A stretch of DNA of 64,000 bases from Varanus komodoensis (taxonomy: Eukaryota; Chordata; Lepidosauria; Squamata; Varanidae): NCBI RefSeq assembly GCF_004798865.1, contig NW_025335941.1:12380874-12444873 (forward strand), in the 5' to 3' direction. Of the stretch, positions 34,176-47,639 are shown piece after piece (positions within the stretch are counted from its first letter, which is position 1; each line of letters starts with the position of its first letter). Made by a program: the position numbers and the translations under genes. Below the pieces are notes generated by a model. That model did not search any database. It worked only from the letters and a program-made list of their open reading frames with translations, and was not told the DNA's origin.

Positions 34176-36221
34176 AATCAAGCACAATATTTCTCTGGGA
34201 ATAAATTCCTCTCTCTATAAGGGTTTCTTTGCTCTGGATGGCACCTGGCATATTGTTGTCCCCAAACCACAGTGACAATATTAACACTGGAAGATTTTTA
34301 GTGTTGACTACCCAATGACACATGATCACGTGGCCATGCAGATTTCCTTGCTCCCCCGCCCTGCACCATTGGACCAAGGAAAGGCTTTGTATTAATGTTC
34401 TAAGGTGTTGTGTTGTCAAGGCAGCCAAGAGCCTTGAATGTGCGAAGCAAGGATGCCTTGGAAGGTGAAAAAAAGGGAACACAAGCCTTTGTCTCCGCAT
34501 ATTTTACAGAGATTGTCAAGTGAGCTGAGGACATATCTGACTGTTCTACTGAAGCAAATCATTTCTAGGTTTAAAGGACAAAGTTCTCTATGGAGGTGAT
34601 ATGGCTCATCTGGCAGCCCTGAACTTTTGTTCAGAGAACAACACCTACGCTGCTGGGCTGGCTGCCAAGGCAGCTGCACCCACACGAAGCCACGGCCCTG
34701 GCAAGATGAAAGGAATCAGCCTTCTCCAAGGGTGGCGGGTTCCCCCACTTTCCATTTGTATTTTAAAAGGAAACGTTTAACTTCTTTTATTGCTTACGAC
34801 TTTCTATAACTTTTTCTAATCTTCAGGATGTGTCCAATTTTTTCATATCATCACTTTATTTTATTTTAGCCTGGATGCTTTGAGGACATTTTGCAAACAT
34901 CTGAAATGGGAAAGCTGACTGTGTTTACAGCTGTTAGTTATCAAGCAACTGCCCCACCTAGAAATTGGAAGAGTCCATACCCCTCCCAGCAAGTACTTCT
35001 ACCCTTTCTTTGAATGGAGCCAATCTTATCTGTTGGTTTCTTAAGTGCCCACCTTGTCTCTAAGCAGATCGCTCCGTAGTGCAAAAGGCATGCAGACTTT
35101 CCATCCCAAAGTTCAGGATTGCATACTGTCTGCATTTGGTTGCAGATCAGGACAATTCTATTGTTAATTGTGAAAAAAAGTCAAGACAGGATGCAAATTC
35201 TACACTGAAAGAGCAATAATAAATCACCAAGGAACTACATTTTTATACTTTTTGAGATTCAGTTTCAAATTACATTTTATAAAGTTTTATAAATAAGTGC
35301 TGTTTATTATTTGCTATTTAGGAGTGAGATGTTCATTTTTGCCTGACCTTTTACCATCACCCCTTTTTATTGGTCAGGATATTATCATTTTAGTTTAATG
35401 ATGGTTAATGATAGTTTAACCATGGGTATTCATGGAAAATAATTAATTTGACTTAGTCTATAATGGGATCATTGTCTTAAATCAACCATCAACTGTTTAA
35501 TCTGGTCATATACGGGGATACTCATCACATTAGTGCATATTTGATTTCAGTCCCTTTAGACCCCGAGGCTATGAAGAAATAAGCCATACCATAGAAACTT
35601 CCTCACAGCAGCCTCACTCCTCAGATAAGTCTTGGTTGGAGAAGAGCCATACTGTGGAAATTATACACACATACAGAGTTGTGGGCTTCTGAGATGACTT
35701 CTCCACCCAAGCAGGTCCCATCCAGCAGATGCAATGTGAGGAGCTGGCTTACCCTCTCTGGAGAAATCTTTCTCAGAGCAGGCTATCCATGGGACCTTCC
35801 TGGGAGAGAACAGTCAAATGTTCTTCTCTAGTCACAAATGGCCCCCTGTCTGGACTACAGACAGGTGCTGACCTGCCCTTGTTCTAACTAGGGTTTTTGA
35901 CACTGTTACACTTCTTACTGTTGTTCATAAATGTTTTGCTATGTTTTTACTTGATTGTGGTTTTTATGCACTGAAATTTTTGTAAACAGCTTGTTTCAGA
36001 AAGCTGGTGCAGAAATACAATCAACTGAACAGGCTCAGCTGGTTGTCAGTTACAGGAGAACTTAATTTAGGAATAAGGCTTTCTCATGAGTAAAACTCCA
36101 TGAGTAGGTCATTTAAGTGGCATTGATAGCTGCAGCACTGCTCTAGTGGGGCTCTGGACGTCTCAGGCGAGGAAGCCTTCAGTTCTGACCTGAATGAGAC
36201 AAAAAGGTAACATGTTCTAGG
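34176..36221. other. Unassigned intergenic sequence
   Basis: No gene recognised. The longest open frame is 147 codons (34500-34057, minus strand), overlapping family B and without a domain. Confidence 0.4.
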
Positions 36222-36423
36222 GCTAAATTGTGGGTCACAATTTAGCACAGCTTTGTTTAACCAGAAACAATTCATCAAGACTTGTTGCTGGGTTGTGAAC
36301 TGTAGGTTGTTCATGGTTTGTTATCTGGGCTGGGTTCAGATAGCATATATTTCAGAAATAGCCTACTGTTTGATGATAACCTACATTCAGATCTTGTGTG
36401 TGTGTTGTCCTGCTATCTGAACC
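36222..36423. repeat. Clustered inverted repeats
   Basis: GCTAAATTGTG (36222-36232) and CACAATTTAGC (36236-36246) form a perfect 11-bp stem with a 3-base loop. GGTTCAGATAGCA (36333-36345) and TGCTATCTGAACC (36411-36423) form a perfect 13-bp inverted repeat 65 bp apart. They look like the ends of small DNA transposons. Confidence 0.7.
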
Positions 36424-36669
36424 TGATCATGAAGTGCTGGGGGATATATTGTACTGCGATTCCTTTAATGAGCTAGCTCCCTTCTGTGAATTGCCCTGTG
36501 CTTAGAATGTGAGCTGCCTTCAGCCCTTACCTCTGGCACAGATATTTGCTAATTCCTGCCTGCTCTGCCACTGCAGCCCTGAAGGCAACAGAAGGGGTCC
36601 TGCTTGTCAGAGTACTCATTGATTTTGGGTTCCTCTGGGCTATCGTAACAGAAGAGAGGCAATTTTCAT

Positions 36670-36840
36670 TATTATTTATTACATTTATATTCTGCTGTGC
36701 ACAGGGGCAATGCATGGTTTCCCACCTGATATTATCCTCCCAGCAACCCTGTGAGGTAGGTTAGACTGAGAGATGGTTACCCAGTGAGTTCCATGATCTG
36801 AGTGGGACTTTGATTTTAGACTCAGCCTGGTATTTGAACT
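36670..36840 (-). mobile_element. tRNA-derived SINE, antisense, eroded
   Basis: TTATTTATTACATTTATATT, then CCCAGCAACCCTGTGAGGTA GGTTAGACTGAGAG and CCCAGTGAGTTCCATGATCT. It is the reverse of the 14884 family with a damaged head. Confidence 0.7.
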
Positions 36841-39800
36841 GCCACATATTGTCCAGGTATGTTTTATTTTCAAGATTGATTGGTGCAAGAGCATTTGGTT
36901 TAAATGCTGTTGATGGTGGTTCTGTCAAAATGGTAGATGTGTGTCCTTTTTATATTTCTTTGAACCCTGGTTCTTTAATATATATCTATGAAGGTGTGAA
37001 GATATATGTTCAAACTGAAAGAACTGATGCCAGTGCAATAAGCAACATGCCGGTTAAATTGAGTGCCTATTAAATTTGAGAAGTATGTGCTGCAACAAGG
37101 CAGTGAACTGGGAGCCCCAGACTGTCATTCAAGGGGCATGGCTGTTTGTCAGGATGTTCTATTCTAGGTTTCAGCCCAGACTTGTTGCAGTGTTTCCATT
37201 CTTTAAAGAACAAGATTTAGGACTCTGGAAAATTAAAAAATAAAATAAAATAAAAATAGAAATGGTGGTGGGGGTGGGGGGATATGCAAGACAAAAAGGC
37301 TGACTCACCCTGAGCTTGACTGCATACCTGACTGCTCTGTTAATTGCTTCCTTCTGGAATGTATTAAGTCCTGATGGAAGTCAAGGCACAGAGAAGATCA
37401 CATCACTGCAGCCCTTCAGCTACCTTGCTGGCTTGTGTGGATCATGCTCTGCTTATAGCATTAGCCCTTTATCATAATGACGGAGCTTTCGGGAACAGCT
37501 TCATAGATGTAGCTTGGCCTACTTTCTGTTAACATGCCTCCCCAGGACTTCATGTTGGGCAAGCTGGGAGGAGTCCATGCAAGGTGTGTCCGCCTTTACT
37601 CTGCTAGAATTAAAAAACCAGGTTAACGCTGTTAAGAGGTCCACACAAAGCAGTAATGCCCACACAGTTAGCATAATGACCTTGCTTCTGGATTCCTTGC
37701 TTCCCCCCCACCCCAAGTGCTTTGCTTGTGCATGTGGGTGGGTGGGTGTGCGTGGGGTGGGGATTGTGGTAGTTTGTTCAGTCCCACTAAAAGGCCTTGC
37801 TTCATAATCTCCTTGATCAAGCCTGCATGAAGGGCTGACCCCTGGCAATTTAATTTAGCATCCTTCTGCAAATTAAATTGCATCTTGTTATTTCTCTGCC
37901 TGTTCCACCAAAGGCTGTGACTTATATTTGTTGCGGTTGTGTTCCAGTGGAATATTACATGCAAGGCCCTGGGCTCTTTTTTTTAAACAAGTAACTTCAT
38001 CACTGAAGGCCTGTCCTTAACCCATGAGTACAATTGGCAAATGCAAGTTTTACAATAGAGCTATTTTCAGAGGAGCCAGTCTGCAGCAGAGATGTATCAG
38101 GAGGATGGGGGCTGCTTAAACTTCCACTGTTTCAAAATTCCAGGCACATGTTTAGCATCCCGAACACATCTGGAGCTGCAGCTGAAAAGTGGTGGATGAG
38201 GGAAGGGTCAGACTCCTGTATGCACATGTACTCTGAACACTCTCCCCACACCCCCTGGAACTTTCTGTAACAAAAATGGCTGCTGGACTTTCGTTCCATA
38301 TGCCGGAGAGTAGCATTTAGCTAGGCCATCCCAAAGAAAGCGGCAGCACTGCAGTCCTTCATTGGAAACTAGTGCAAAGCCAGTGGTGGCAGGGATATAG
38401 CCCTTCACATAGCTCTCTTTTTCTGAAAATGTGAGCTTGTGTCACACACAAATGCAATTGCAGGAGGAACTGAGAAGGGAATTTGTGCATGTCTCTCTGT
38501 ATACAAATGTGTGCATGCGTGCACATGCACAGAGTACAGATATACTGGCAGAAATGGCAACATACGCAACGGCCATGATAGGACAGGTCTGAAGAGATCA
38601 GGGATATACTGGTAGAAATTGCACAAGGAGGGATGGGTTGGGTGAGTGTCATGTGACACTTGAATGAACCTGGTGTTACAGTAACTGATAAAAAAAAACC
38701 GTGTACATTGTTACGGCCCCACCTGCCAATACCCAACAGGAACTTCAGACTGAAACAGAGCGGCTGCTGTGTGCTTTGCAGAACCTGGTCAGTGAATACT
38801 GTGTGGGCGGTTGTAGTAAACTATGCTTTAGATTGCCCTAAAGCCATTTTAATAATAATTTGAAAAGGGTCTAGTTGAATTAGCAGAAGCCATGCAGCAA
38901 AAGCAAGCTCTATCTTGTCTGAGCATTAACGTAACCTTGAACAGTCAACCTGTTTGTATAACTTGCTGGAAATTGCAAGGGCACCGAGAACAGAAGCAAG
39001 CCTTTACAAGCAAGGCCGATTTTGAAGTATATAGGGCTCTCTGTTTGCCCACACTTCCCCAATTGTTAAAATAGGCTTGGGCCATCAAATGCCCACCAGG
39101 AATGAGTCCTCTGTAAAAAAGAATTGAGTACACAGCCTTGTCTCTCCCCTGTCTTCCTCTCCCGCTCCCCTCCTGCTGGTACATCAGTTCAGTTAAGGCT
39201 CTTAAGATTGTTAAACTCAGATAAAACTTGTTAAAAGCTGCTTTACCCGTACATATCCATCATTTTAGCTGTGCTGGAGGGGATACCAAAAAAGGCACTG
39301 CATTCAACGTATGCAAAGGTACATTCTTTAGGGAGTATAGTTCATTAAGAACATCTGAGCCAGAGTTCAGGCTGCAAAATTTCAGCTCTTGGAGACAACC
39401 GTTTCTTGCAAAAGGCCTGTGCACTGTTCACCTCTAGTCTGGTGTTTTTCAAACTTTTTCCCTTCCCCAATTCCATATTTAATTATTTGCTGGGGAAACC
39501 CTTGCGAACCTGCCACAGAACTCCTGCTTTTTGTAGATTCTTCTGGGACATGCCTGCTCAGATGCATGCATGGAAATCTACATTCAGCAGGACTGGTTTC
39601 AAAGCTTGGCATGGTTGGGCACCTGCCCGGAGCCCTCGTCTCAGCAGGGGCTGACAAACAAGAGCCTCCTGGACTTGTTTCTCCTTTCCACCTGTAGCTT
39701 GTTTGTTTAGCAGTCTCTTGTTCTACCGATGATAAGGAATAGGCATTGTTCCTGCCTGCTTACGCACAGGGTCTCCACCTGTTGAGTGAGGGAGGGAGCA

Positions 39801-42800
39801 AGCAAGATCAATGAGAAAAAAAGGAGGAGAAACAATTACTGCTGGTGACAATGATGGCAATGAGACAGACTCACCAAGGGAGGGAGCCAGTTAAAGGTAT
39901 CTTGCCTAGAGGCCTGCAAAAACCCGGAATTGTGTGCACACAAGCAGAAATAAGGATGAGACGGTAAGTGTAAGATGGAGAGTTTGGATCACTAGGACCA
40001 GAGGAACCCTTAAGCGACTGTTTTCAGGATGCTACAGGGGACAGGGTTTGACTGAAACTGACTGGGGTCTTGTGGATTTCATTAATGGCTCCCTGGCTTT
40101 TTTCCCCCAACTTTGAAGCACTGGCAGCACTGTGGCTCCCTTCCCTGCTCAAATATTGGTATCAGATTTGCTTGGCTAACTGCCCATCTGGCTGCACAGA
40201 TTGTCACCATTGCATGGTCATGTGATCGCTACCAGCCTTGCATCAGTCTTACTGCTGAGCTGTGTGTTTCGCAAGGATTCTCACTGTGCACTCTCTGACT
40301 CCTCATAGCAGGAACCATGTGGGCTATCGCTGGCTGAATTTTCAGTGCTGCTAGCACGCATACCCTGCACAAGTTCCGCTCAATAGCTCATCAGTCCTGA
40401 ACTTACAAATCAGAGCAAAGTAGTTCTAAAGCAAATGAGGACCAAGGACCTGAGTCACTGCTCCATCACAGATGAGCTGGTGTCAGTTCAGTACAAGAGA
40501 GTAGTGAATCAGACTGGTATGGACTGGATCGAGTAAGCATCTGGCATCATCCACAGTTACTGCAGCCAGCTGCATTTTTTGAGAACTCCATATGGCTACA
40601 CATTTTGCCTAATGTTTTAAAGCAGTTGCAAAAAATGACTCAGCATGAAAAGAAAACATGGGTTTAGGCAACATGATGGCTTGCTCCATAAAGCGTGTGG
40701 ATATCAGGGCAGTAAATCAGCCAGCCTACAGAGATCACAGCTGGGCTGACAACAGGATGTTCTGGGGCTCTTCCCAAGTGTGTGCTTGGCAGCTCTGCCA
40801 CCCTTCTGTGCTCACAGCCCAGACTCCTTGTGTGGTGCTCAGAAGCATGGTGCAAAAATGCTACTAGCGGCATCAGGAATTGTGGAGGGAGGGAGGGAGC
40901 TTGCAAACAGACCAGGGACATCAGTCGTCCCAAACTCCATTTCTCTACTCAGTAGCTGCCACATTATCCCACATTCCTTTTCCCCTCCATTTTTGCCCAG
41001 AGTATCAAAGGTATTCACTTTTCTCAAGGTCTGTGCATCCACCAGTATACCTGAAATCATATGGATATACATAGCCTTCACTCTGAACTAGGTGGACAGC
41101 CTATGGCCAGGTGGCTGCATACACCCTATGGCATAATTTAAAGAGCCCTTTGCAAGCAAGCAATTCATTCCTCTGGGAAGGGCAATCTGCTCCCTCCTGC
41201 CCCCTGCAGAAGTGCCAGGGTGGGGGGAGATATTTGTAAAGCCAGTTAGGCAAATATCTTGTAACCCTCCATTGTACCATTTGATGTTTTTAGTTACTTG
41301 CTGAACAAAAAGCTGAGGGAGGGTTATGACTTCATCTGATGGATGAAACTGGCCCATCAACGTGTGTGCAAGAAAGAGGGGATTTCTTTTTAAGGTCTGA
41401 AGCAGTCATTTCACAGATGTCACAAAGCTGTGTCTAGTTTGCCTTTAACCTAATTGGGTAATAATATTGGGAATTACCTTTAACTTGCAGCATAAGTCCC
41501 TGAAGTTATTTGCATCAGTGCCAACGATCAGCAGCATGGATATAAATAAGGTCTTCTGAGTAGGGCTTCCTTTTTTCATTTGACCAAGCAGCTAGACTTT
41601 GTAGTTCTTTAAACTAGCAGTGCTTTTGAGTTTGCCAGGGTCTTTTGTAGTGCTTCATCATTTTTAAACTTGTAGCTGCAAGATAGAAAGTTGCTTGCCT
41701 GCTTCAAAATGAAAGCTTAATACTTTCTTTGCATTTGCAATGCTTTTCTTCTGTTCTGTCTTCATGAAGAAACAGAAATGCACATGTTGAAAAGCAAGGG
41801 GAAGCATTGCTAGCTGGTGGGTAGGCAGTGTTAGATCTGAGCATGATTCTTGGCCCTATTTCACCTCGATGTGGTGGGTAATTCTCATAGATTTATAGAT
41901 GTTGCAATAGAACTTTCAAACAGCATTCCAAACAGCTGCTGTCATGTAGGAATGCAATGCCTTGACCAGGGATGTTAAAGAATTCTTCAGTGGATTAGCA
42001 TGAGTGTAAATATCTATGAATCGAGCCTGCAGGATTCCACAAGGGACTGCTTTCTTTGTTTGTTTGTTTGTTTGTTTTGCCAAGTCACACAAATTTTGTG
42101 GACTTGCAGACTGGGTTTTTTTTTAATGGGGGGAGGATTTGTGCAAATACACCCTTGCATTAGAGTACATTTGCTCAAGTGGAGTGAAATTCTTGTACAT
42201 CCCTGGAAAGAAAGCTTGATTCCATTAATGAGTAGGTGACAGAATGAGAGATTCCTGACAACCTGTAAAACACGGATGAATCAGAATTAAGAAAATCCAT
42301 ACATCCCTAGTCTTGGATGTCAAATCATGCATGCTGTAATGCTACTAAAGTTGTGGTCCTCTAACAAAGTCTGTTGGATACTTTTAACCTAACATACTAT
42401 TACATGTAGGCCCTGCCCTTTTGTTTTTCTTGCAAGGATCCTTCTCTCCATTTTATCTGTTTTATTTGCTGAACTTGGCGTCTTCTGTCCCTTTGTGGCA
42501 CTCATCCAGAACTGCTGCATTTGGAGGCAGAGGGCTGTGGCTGCCATGATCTAAATTGTGGGTGGGAAGTTCAAGGGCTGAATTCAGGACTGGAGGTGCT
42601 GCTGTGGAGGGAGGTAGCCTGTTCCCGAGGTATGAAGGCTGAAGACAAAAGGGGTGAGCAAGAGGCAAATGTGTTCAGACCAAAGATACCAGAGCCCCAG
42701 CATTTTTACCTAAAAGCTCTTACTGTCACTAAGCCTTTGGAGAACTGGGTAAAAATACACAAAAGGCAAGAAACCACCAACTGGTGGTGTGGCCTGGAAG

Positions 42801-45800
42801 GGCAAAGGTGTCTGCCCATCCAGGGAACTGCAGGGCACTGGTACCCTGGATCTGAAGTTTCCCATCATAGTGTGCATTTTAGCTTTTATCATGGTCTCAG
42901 GATGATCCATTTGCAGTTTCACCAGGTATTGGAGGTCTGAGCTGTACAGCCCCAATTTTAAAATATGCTTGATTTTTATTTTTAAAATGTGTGTGTTTTT
43001 TTTTAATAAATGCTGACTTGACCCTGAAGGTCCCAGATGGATAGCACTCCTCTCCTCTAAAATGTAAACCATGTTAAGCCCTTCTAATATTTTTGTCATG
43101 TGCAACAATGCCACAGATGCAGGGCATCACTGTTATTCTGAGCTTGAAATGGTATTTACTACTCTCATGGATTTCACAGAAGTTACGTTGGAAGAAGCAG
43201 AGCCAACACTCCACAGCAGAAACTTGAATGCAATTAGGAAAATATATTTGAAAAAGATATCATTATAAGCTCTCCCTTAAAACCCAGGAAGCAAGAAAAG
43301 TGGGCATGCAGAGGCATGCAAGAAAAATAGTCCAAGCAAATGGGTTCTCATGCCATTCTGACCTCTAAATCATATTCTGGCGGCACTGTTTAGAATTGAA
43401 GTGGTGGAAATTTCCATCCAAGCAAATGTTTCAGTATTACACATGCCCTGTTAACTGAGGATTGTGACTTTGGAAAAACAGAGATGGTGTAAACACTGAA
43501 AGATCGGTGACTGATTCTTTAGGTAACTGACAGTTCTTGCATGTCATGTTTTTATCAAATTGTTTGGACTCAGTAGATGCCTTTATAAACCATCTATCGC
43601 TACATCTAAACATGCCATAAAAGAGGCTAGACCCTGAGATTTTGGTACATGGAGAGACACAGTTCCTATCTAGTTCTAAATCTTTGCCTTGTCTGTATAC
43701 TAACAGAAACATGAACTCAAGAAGTGCTTACCAGTGAACTCCAAAGGTCACGTATTGCCTTAATGCTGAAATATACATACTTAAAATGCGTGTATATATG
43801 GTGGGGAGGGGGATAAAAGCCATCCCCACACTATAGGATGCCAAGACAAGGAAGGGAAGGGGTGCAAGAACCATATAAGTTGTGTTCAATATGAAGATCC
43901 CCACATAGTTTTTTGGGACAAAGTAATGGACTGTATAGTTTGGGACTCACAATGCAAAGGGAAAGAACTTCCCATGACAGCAGACTCATTATGATCAGGG
44001 GTGAGTTTGGCACCAATTTTACAAAAATCTTCAAGTTAATTCTTCCCGTCTCCCATATAAGCCTGCTGTTCATCCCCATGACTGGGGAGCTGGGGAGGGG
44101 GGACTCTGCTTTTGGGTACCCCATGGGGGATGAGAAAGCAAGCCTACTTCCCATTCCTGACAGTGGGTGGGTCCCCACAACATACCTTCATCACACAAAA
44201 GCCACTCTGGCTGGATTCGAACAACACAAGCAGCCGTCCATGGCTTACCATGTTGTGTGAAGCCAGTCACTGGGTCATCTCCTCCACCAAAAGGCACGGA
44301 GTGGAACTGTTGAGTCACAGAAACATTAGGCAACCTTTAGTCTAGGCACCCTTGTTAGGTACAGACCACAGTCCTTCTGACTGTTAAGAGTACTGGGCAT
44401 TTCACTGGTGTTCCCATAATGAGATGCATGTACTGGGTGCAGGCCTTGCCCTCATCTGTGGTTAACTTCAGGCAGCTCCACAATCCAGGAATTGGAGAAA
44501 AATGATTGCACAATGTTTAGTGACTAGGGGAACGTGGGTAGCATGATGGGGCTGTTGCAGGTCAGCTTTGGCCCCTTGGTATGTGGTTGTGCAGCCCTGC
44601 TCTAGGCATGCAAACTGCATGGAGCCAATGTTGCTCTTCATCAGTCACCTCTTCGGCCTTTGGCTGGGACATAGTGGTCCATATGGTTCATATTTATGCA
44701 CACATACTCCTTCATTCTTGTTTCCCTAAGGATTGATCATATGCAAAACTTGCTCTTGCAGTTTCTATACCAGGATAATGTAGCTTAAGCTCTTACTGCC
44801 AGGAGCTCAGCCTTAGGAAAGGCATGTTAGAGAAGAAAAACTGGACAAAAGCCAGGAAACCATCAAATGATTTGTGGTTAGAACTGTTGTAGCAATGAAT
44901 TTGGCTCTTTGATGTCTGCTCTAAAGCAAAGTAAAGCTCCAGTATCACCTCTTTTTTCCACAATAGTATATTATTAACTCAAGCCAACTTCTTGGAGTCA
45001 AACATACAACAAAAGGGTAAAAAACTGGTTACTTTTCTGAAAGGCTCAAAGGCAGAGACCTAACCAGGTCTCCTGGTCAGCCTTCCATGTGTTGGGGACA
45101 GAATGTTGCTCAATTCAGATTGAGGTAATCGGCGCACACGGACTGCACATGGACTTCTGTTGAAAACCCATCACAGGTTATGCAATACTGTGTTTCAGAG
45201 ATGGTGCTTAAATTCGTTTTGATTTCCTGCCAGCTGGTCTCTGGAAGAATCCTCTCTCTAAATTCAGACACGCAAAGGCTGTTTGTGGTTACTCGGTGGT
45301 GTAATGCACCATGCGCATGCTCACAGGGATTCTGTTCTTTGCATTCTCACACTGAGCATTGCTCTTAAAACCATTGAGAACTGAACCTTGAGCTTAAACT
45401 AAGCTCTGGGTTTGCATCATCCAAAGAACCTACATGCTTAGCATAACAAAGGTTGTCTGAAGTCTCCACAGCACATGTGAATAGCTGATACAGAGTAACA
45501 AAACAGTGCAGTGAAGAGTTACATCACATCAGGGTTCACCCACTGAGCAAATGGTAGAAGCAGCAGCTTATCCATTTGAGAGGTTAATGTGCTAGTCAGG
45601 CCACTTTTAGTGCTATGATGTAACACTTCTTCTGCTTTACTGTAAATGACTATAGGGCTTTGCACTCATTGCCTGTCTTTCAAGTAAAAATGCAGTAATG
45701 TTTAGGGCACCAACTTGACCACAATGTTAGCACACTCCCCTTGCAACTCAGAGCACATTGAGTAACTTTGTAGGCATGCATGTTCACACACTAAGCACTT

Positions 45801-46469
45801 ATGGCTTAATGGTTTGATTTCCAGTTCCCAGATTTATTCTTATCCAACATGGCCAAGTGAAAAAAATGTTTTTGTGTTAGAGAACAATAGCTGCCCCACT
45901 TCTATGGTTACAAAAGAAACACGTTTAGCTGTCATGGGAACCTACTGGATTCTGCCTGTGACATCACTGGTGATGATTCACCTTTCTTGGGAGAGAATTT
46001 ATGTCCATATTAACCATCATGTACCATCTCAAAATAATCAGAATCCCAGTAGCTCCATATTTCACTGCTTCATTGAATAGCTTGTGCTGCTCCTCTTCAA
46101 CACATTTCCACTTTTAAAGTTACCTATCCTCTGGAAAATCTTGTGATCTAAGCTAGTCAATTTTGCAAGACTTGGACCAAACTTGGAGAAGTGAATGGAG
46201 TTAAAATGAAAAATACTAGCTGTTAGTTTTTCTTTCATTATTTGTCCAGGCTGACATTGTTGGCATCTGGCTAACAGAGTTATGATACAGTATTGCTCCC
46301 TTTCATTGCTATCAGGTTAGTAAATACATGGGTGATACGGACTGAGGTGAGGCAAGATCATTTCCTCCTAACAAGTCACCTTGTGGAAGATTTCCATCAA
46401 TAGTACCAAAGATTCAGAGATTATGGGAAAGACATCATTTAGGCTTAATATGAACCTTAGTATAAACAC
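36841..46469. other. Long block without recognised genes or clear repeats
   Basis: Almost 10 kb in which I recognise only a (TTTG)n stretch at 42055-42078. Open frames reach 139 codons (42521-42940, plus) and 134 codons (43114-42710, minus), overlapping each other and without domains. It is probably intergenic sequence downstream of ETS2, and conserved regulatory elements are possible. Confidence 0.45.
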
Positions 46470-46651
46470 AGTAATGCTAGGGAAAGTTGAAGGCAGAAAA
46501 AGAAGAGGAAGGCCAAATATGAGATGACTCCAGAAAGAAAGCCACAGCCTTGAATTTACAATTGCTGAGCAGAGCTGTGAAGGACGACATTTTGGAGGGC
46601 TTTTATTCACAGGGTCATCCTTAGTCAGAAATGACTGGATGGCACATAACA
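46470..46651 (+). mobile_element. Repeat family C
   Basis: GAAAGTTGAAGGCAGAAAAA GAAGAGGAAGGCC, then AATATGAGATGACTCCAGAA, AGCCACAGCCTTGAATTTAC, TTTTGGAGGGCTTTTATTC, and ATGACTGGATGGCACATAAC. Same strand and family as the block inserted in CR1 at 9630. Confidence 0.7.
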
Positions 46652-46784
46652 AATGAAGATTTTTAAAAGCGGATGGTTTTTATTTGCTAAAAGCTTTGTA
46701 AAGCACCTTAGATTACTGTAAAATATATAATAAGAAGTTGAACCTGCAAGTCTTCTGATGCCCATGTATTGTTTCAAATAATAT

Positions 46785-46893
46785 GGGTTGTATCAAATGA
46801 GTCCTACTTAGAATAGATTCACCTGAATGGGAGTAAGGTGGTCAAGTCTCATTCATTTAAGTGAGCCTTTAGGTCTCAGAGTGAATACAACCC
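46785..46893. mobile_element. Family A-like MITE with terminal inverted repeats
   Basis: Perfect 9-bp ends GGGTTGTAT (46785-46793) and ATACAACCC (46885-46893) around a body with GAGTCCTACTTAGAATAG and CACCTGAATGGGAGTAAG. 109 bp, no coding capacity. Confidence 0.7.
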
Positions 46894-47639
46894 CATGGCA
46901 TTAGTATTAGCAGAATAAAATGCACTGAAGGAAAGATGAGCACAGATGTTAGATTCTACTAACACACACCAGAAAACTTTAAGATTTATACTTCGCAAAA
47001 ACTGAATTTGCAGGAGGCAAATTATATTTAGTCATAGGCTTTGAGGTAATTTTATACCACATTTCACATGCTTAGTTACCAGCAAAATACAAGACTCCTT
47101 CATAAAAGGAACACATGCACTGAATTACAGCTTGAATTCTTTCCATTTATAAGGGCACATATCCCCCACATGTTTTTTAAAAGTCACATGTCTGGCAAAT
47201 GAATAAGAAGCTGTACTACTAAGAAATAGGCCTATATATTCATACAAAGATGAAAGTCTCATGCAGAGAAACATAGATGCAAGCTCTAGGGCATTTGAAG
47301 GGGGCAAAAGCCTATTGTAAACAGACAAAATTAACACTATATTAAGTTTCTTCTTTCAAATACACAGTAAGAGGGAATGTTTTGACTTTTTTTGTGGGAT
47401 GCTGGGATCTTATGTATCTGCCAAAAGAATTTCATACGTGCATATAAGTTTTTTCCCAAGTATTCAAGTTTGCCTTAGATTTATACCAAAGTCCCCTTTC
47501 ACAAGGTCCCTTTTACATGTTCCACAGCAAAGTTTCACAGGATTTAAAATTACTACTGTGGGAATTTCCCACAGCAATAAAAACACTCCAGGGAGTATTT
47601 TGCAAGACTAGATGGGAGGCCAGAATCTAAGATATATAT
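46894..47639. other. Sequence between ETS2 3' end and the nearest repeat
   Basis: No gene or repeat recognised. Transcription of ETS2 would terminate somewhere here. Confidence 0.35.

Noticed and set aside
34057-34500. Open frame of 147 codons, minus strand
   Set aside because: It overlaps a family B repeat and shows no domain or biased composition.
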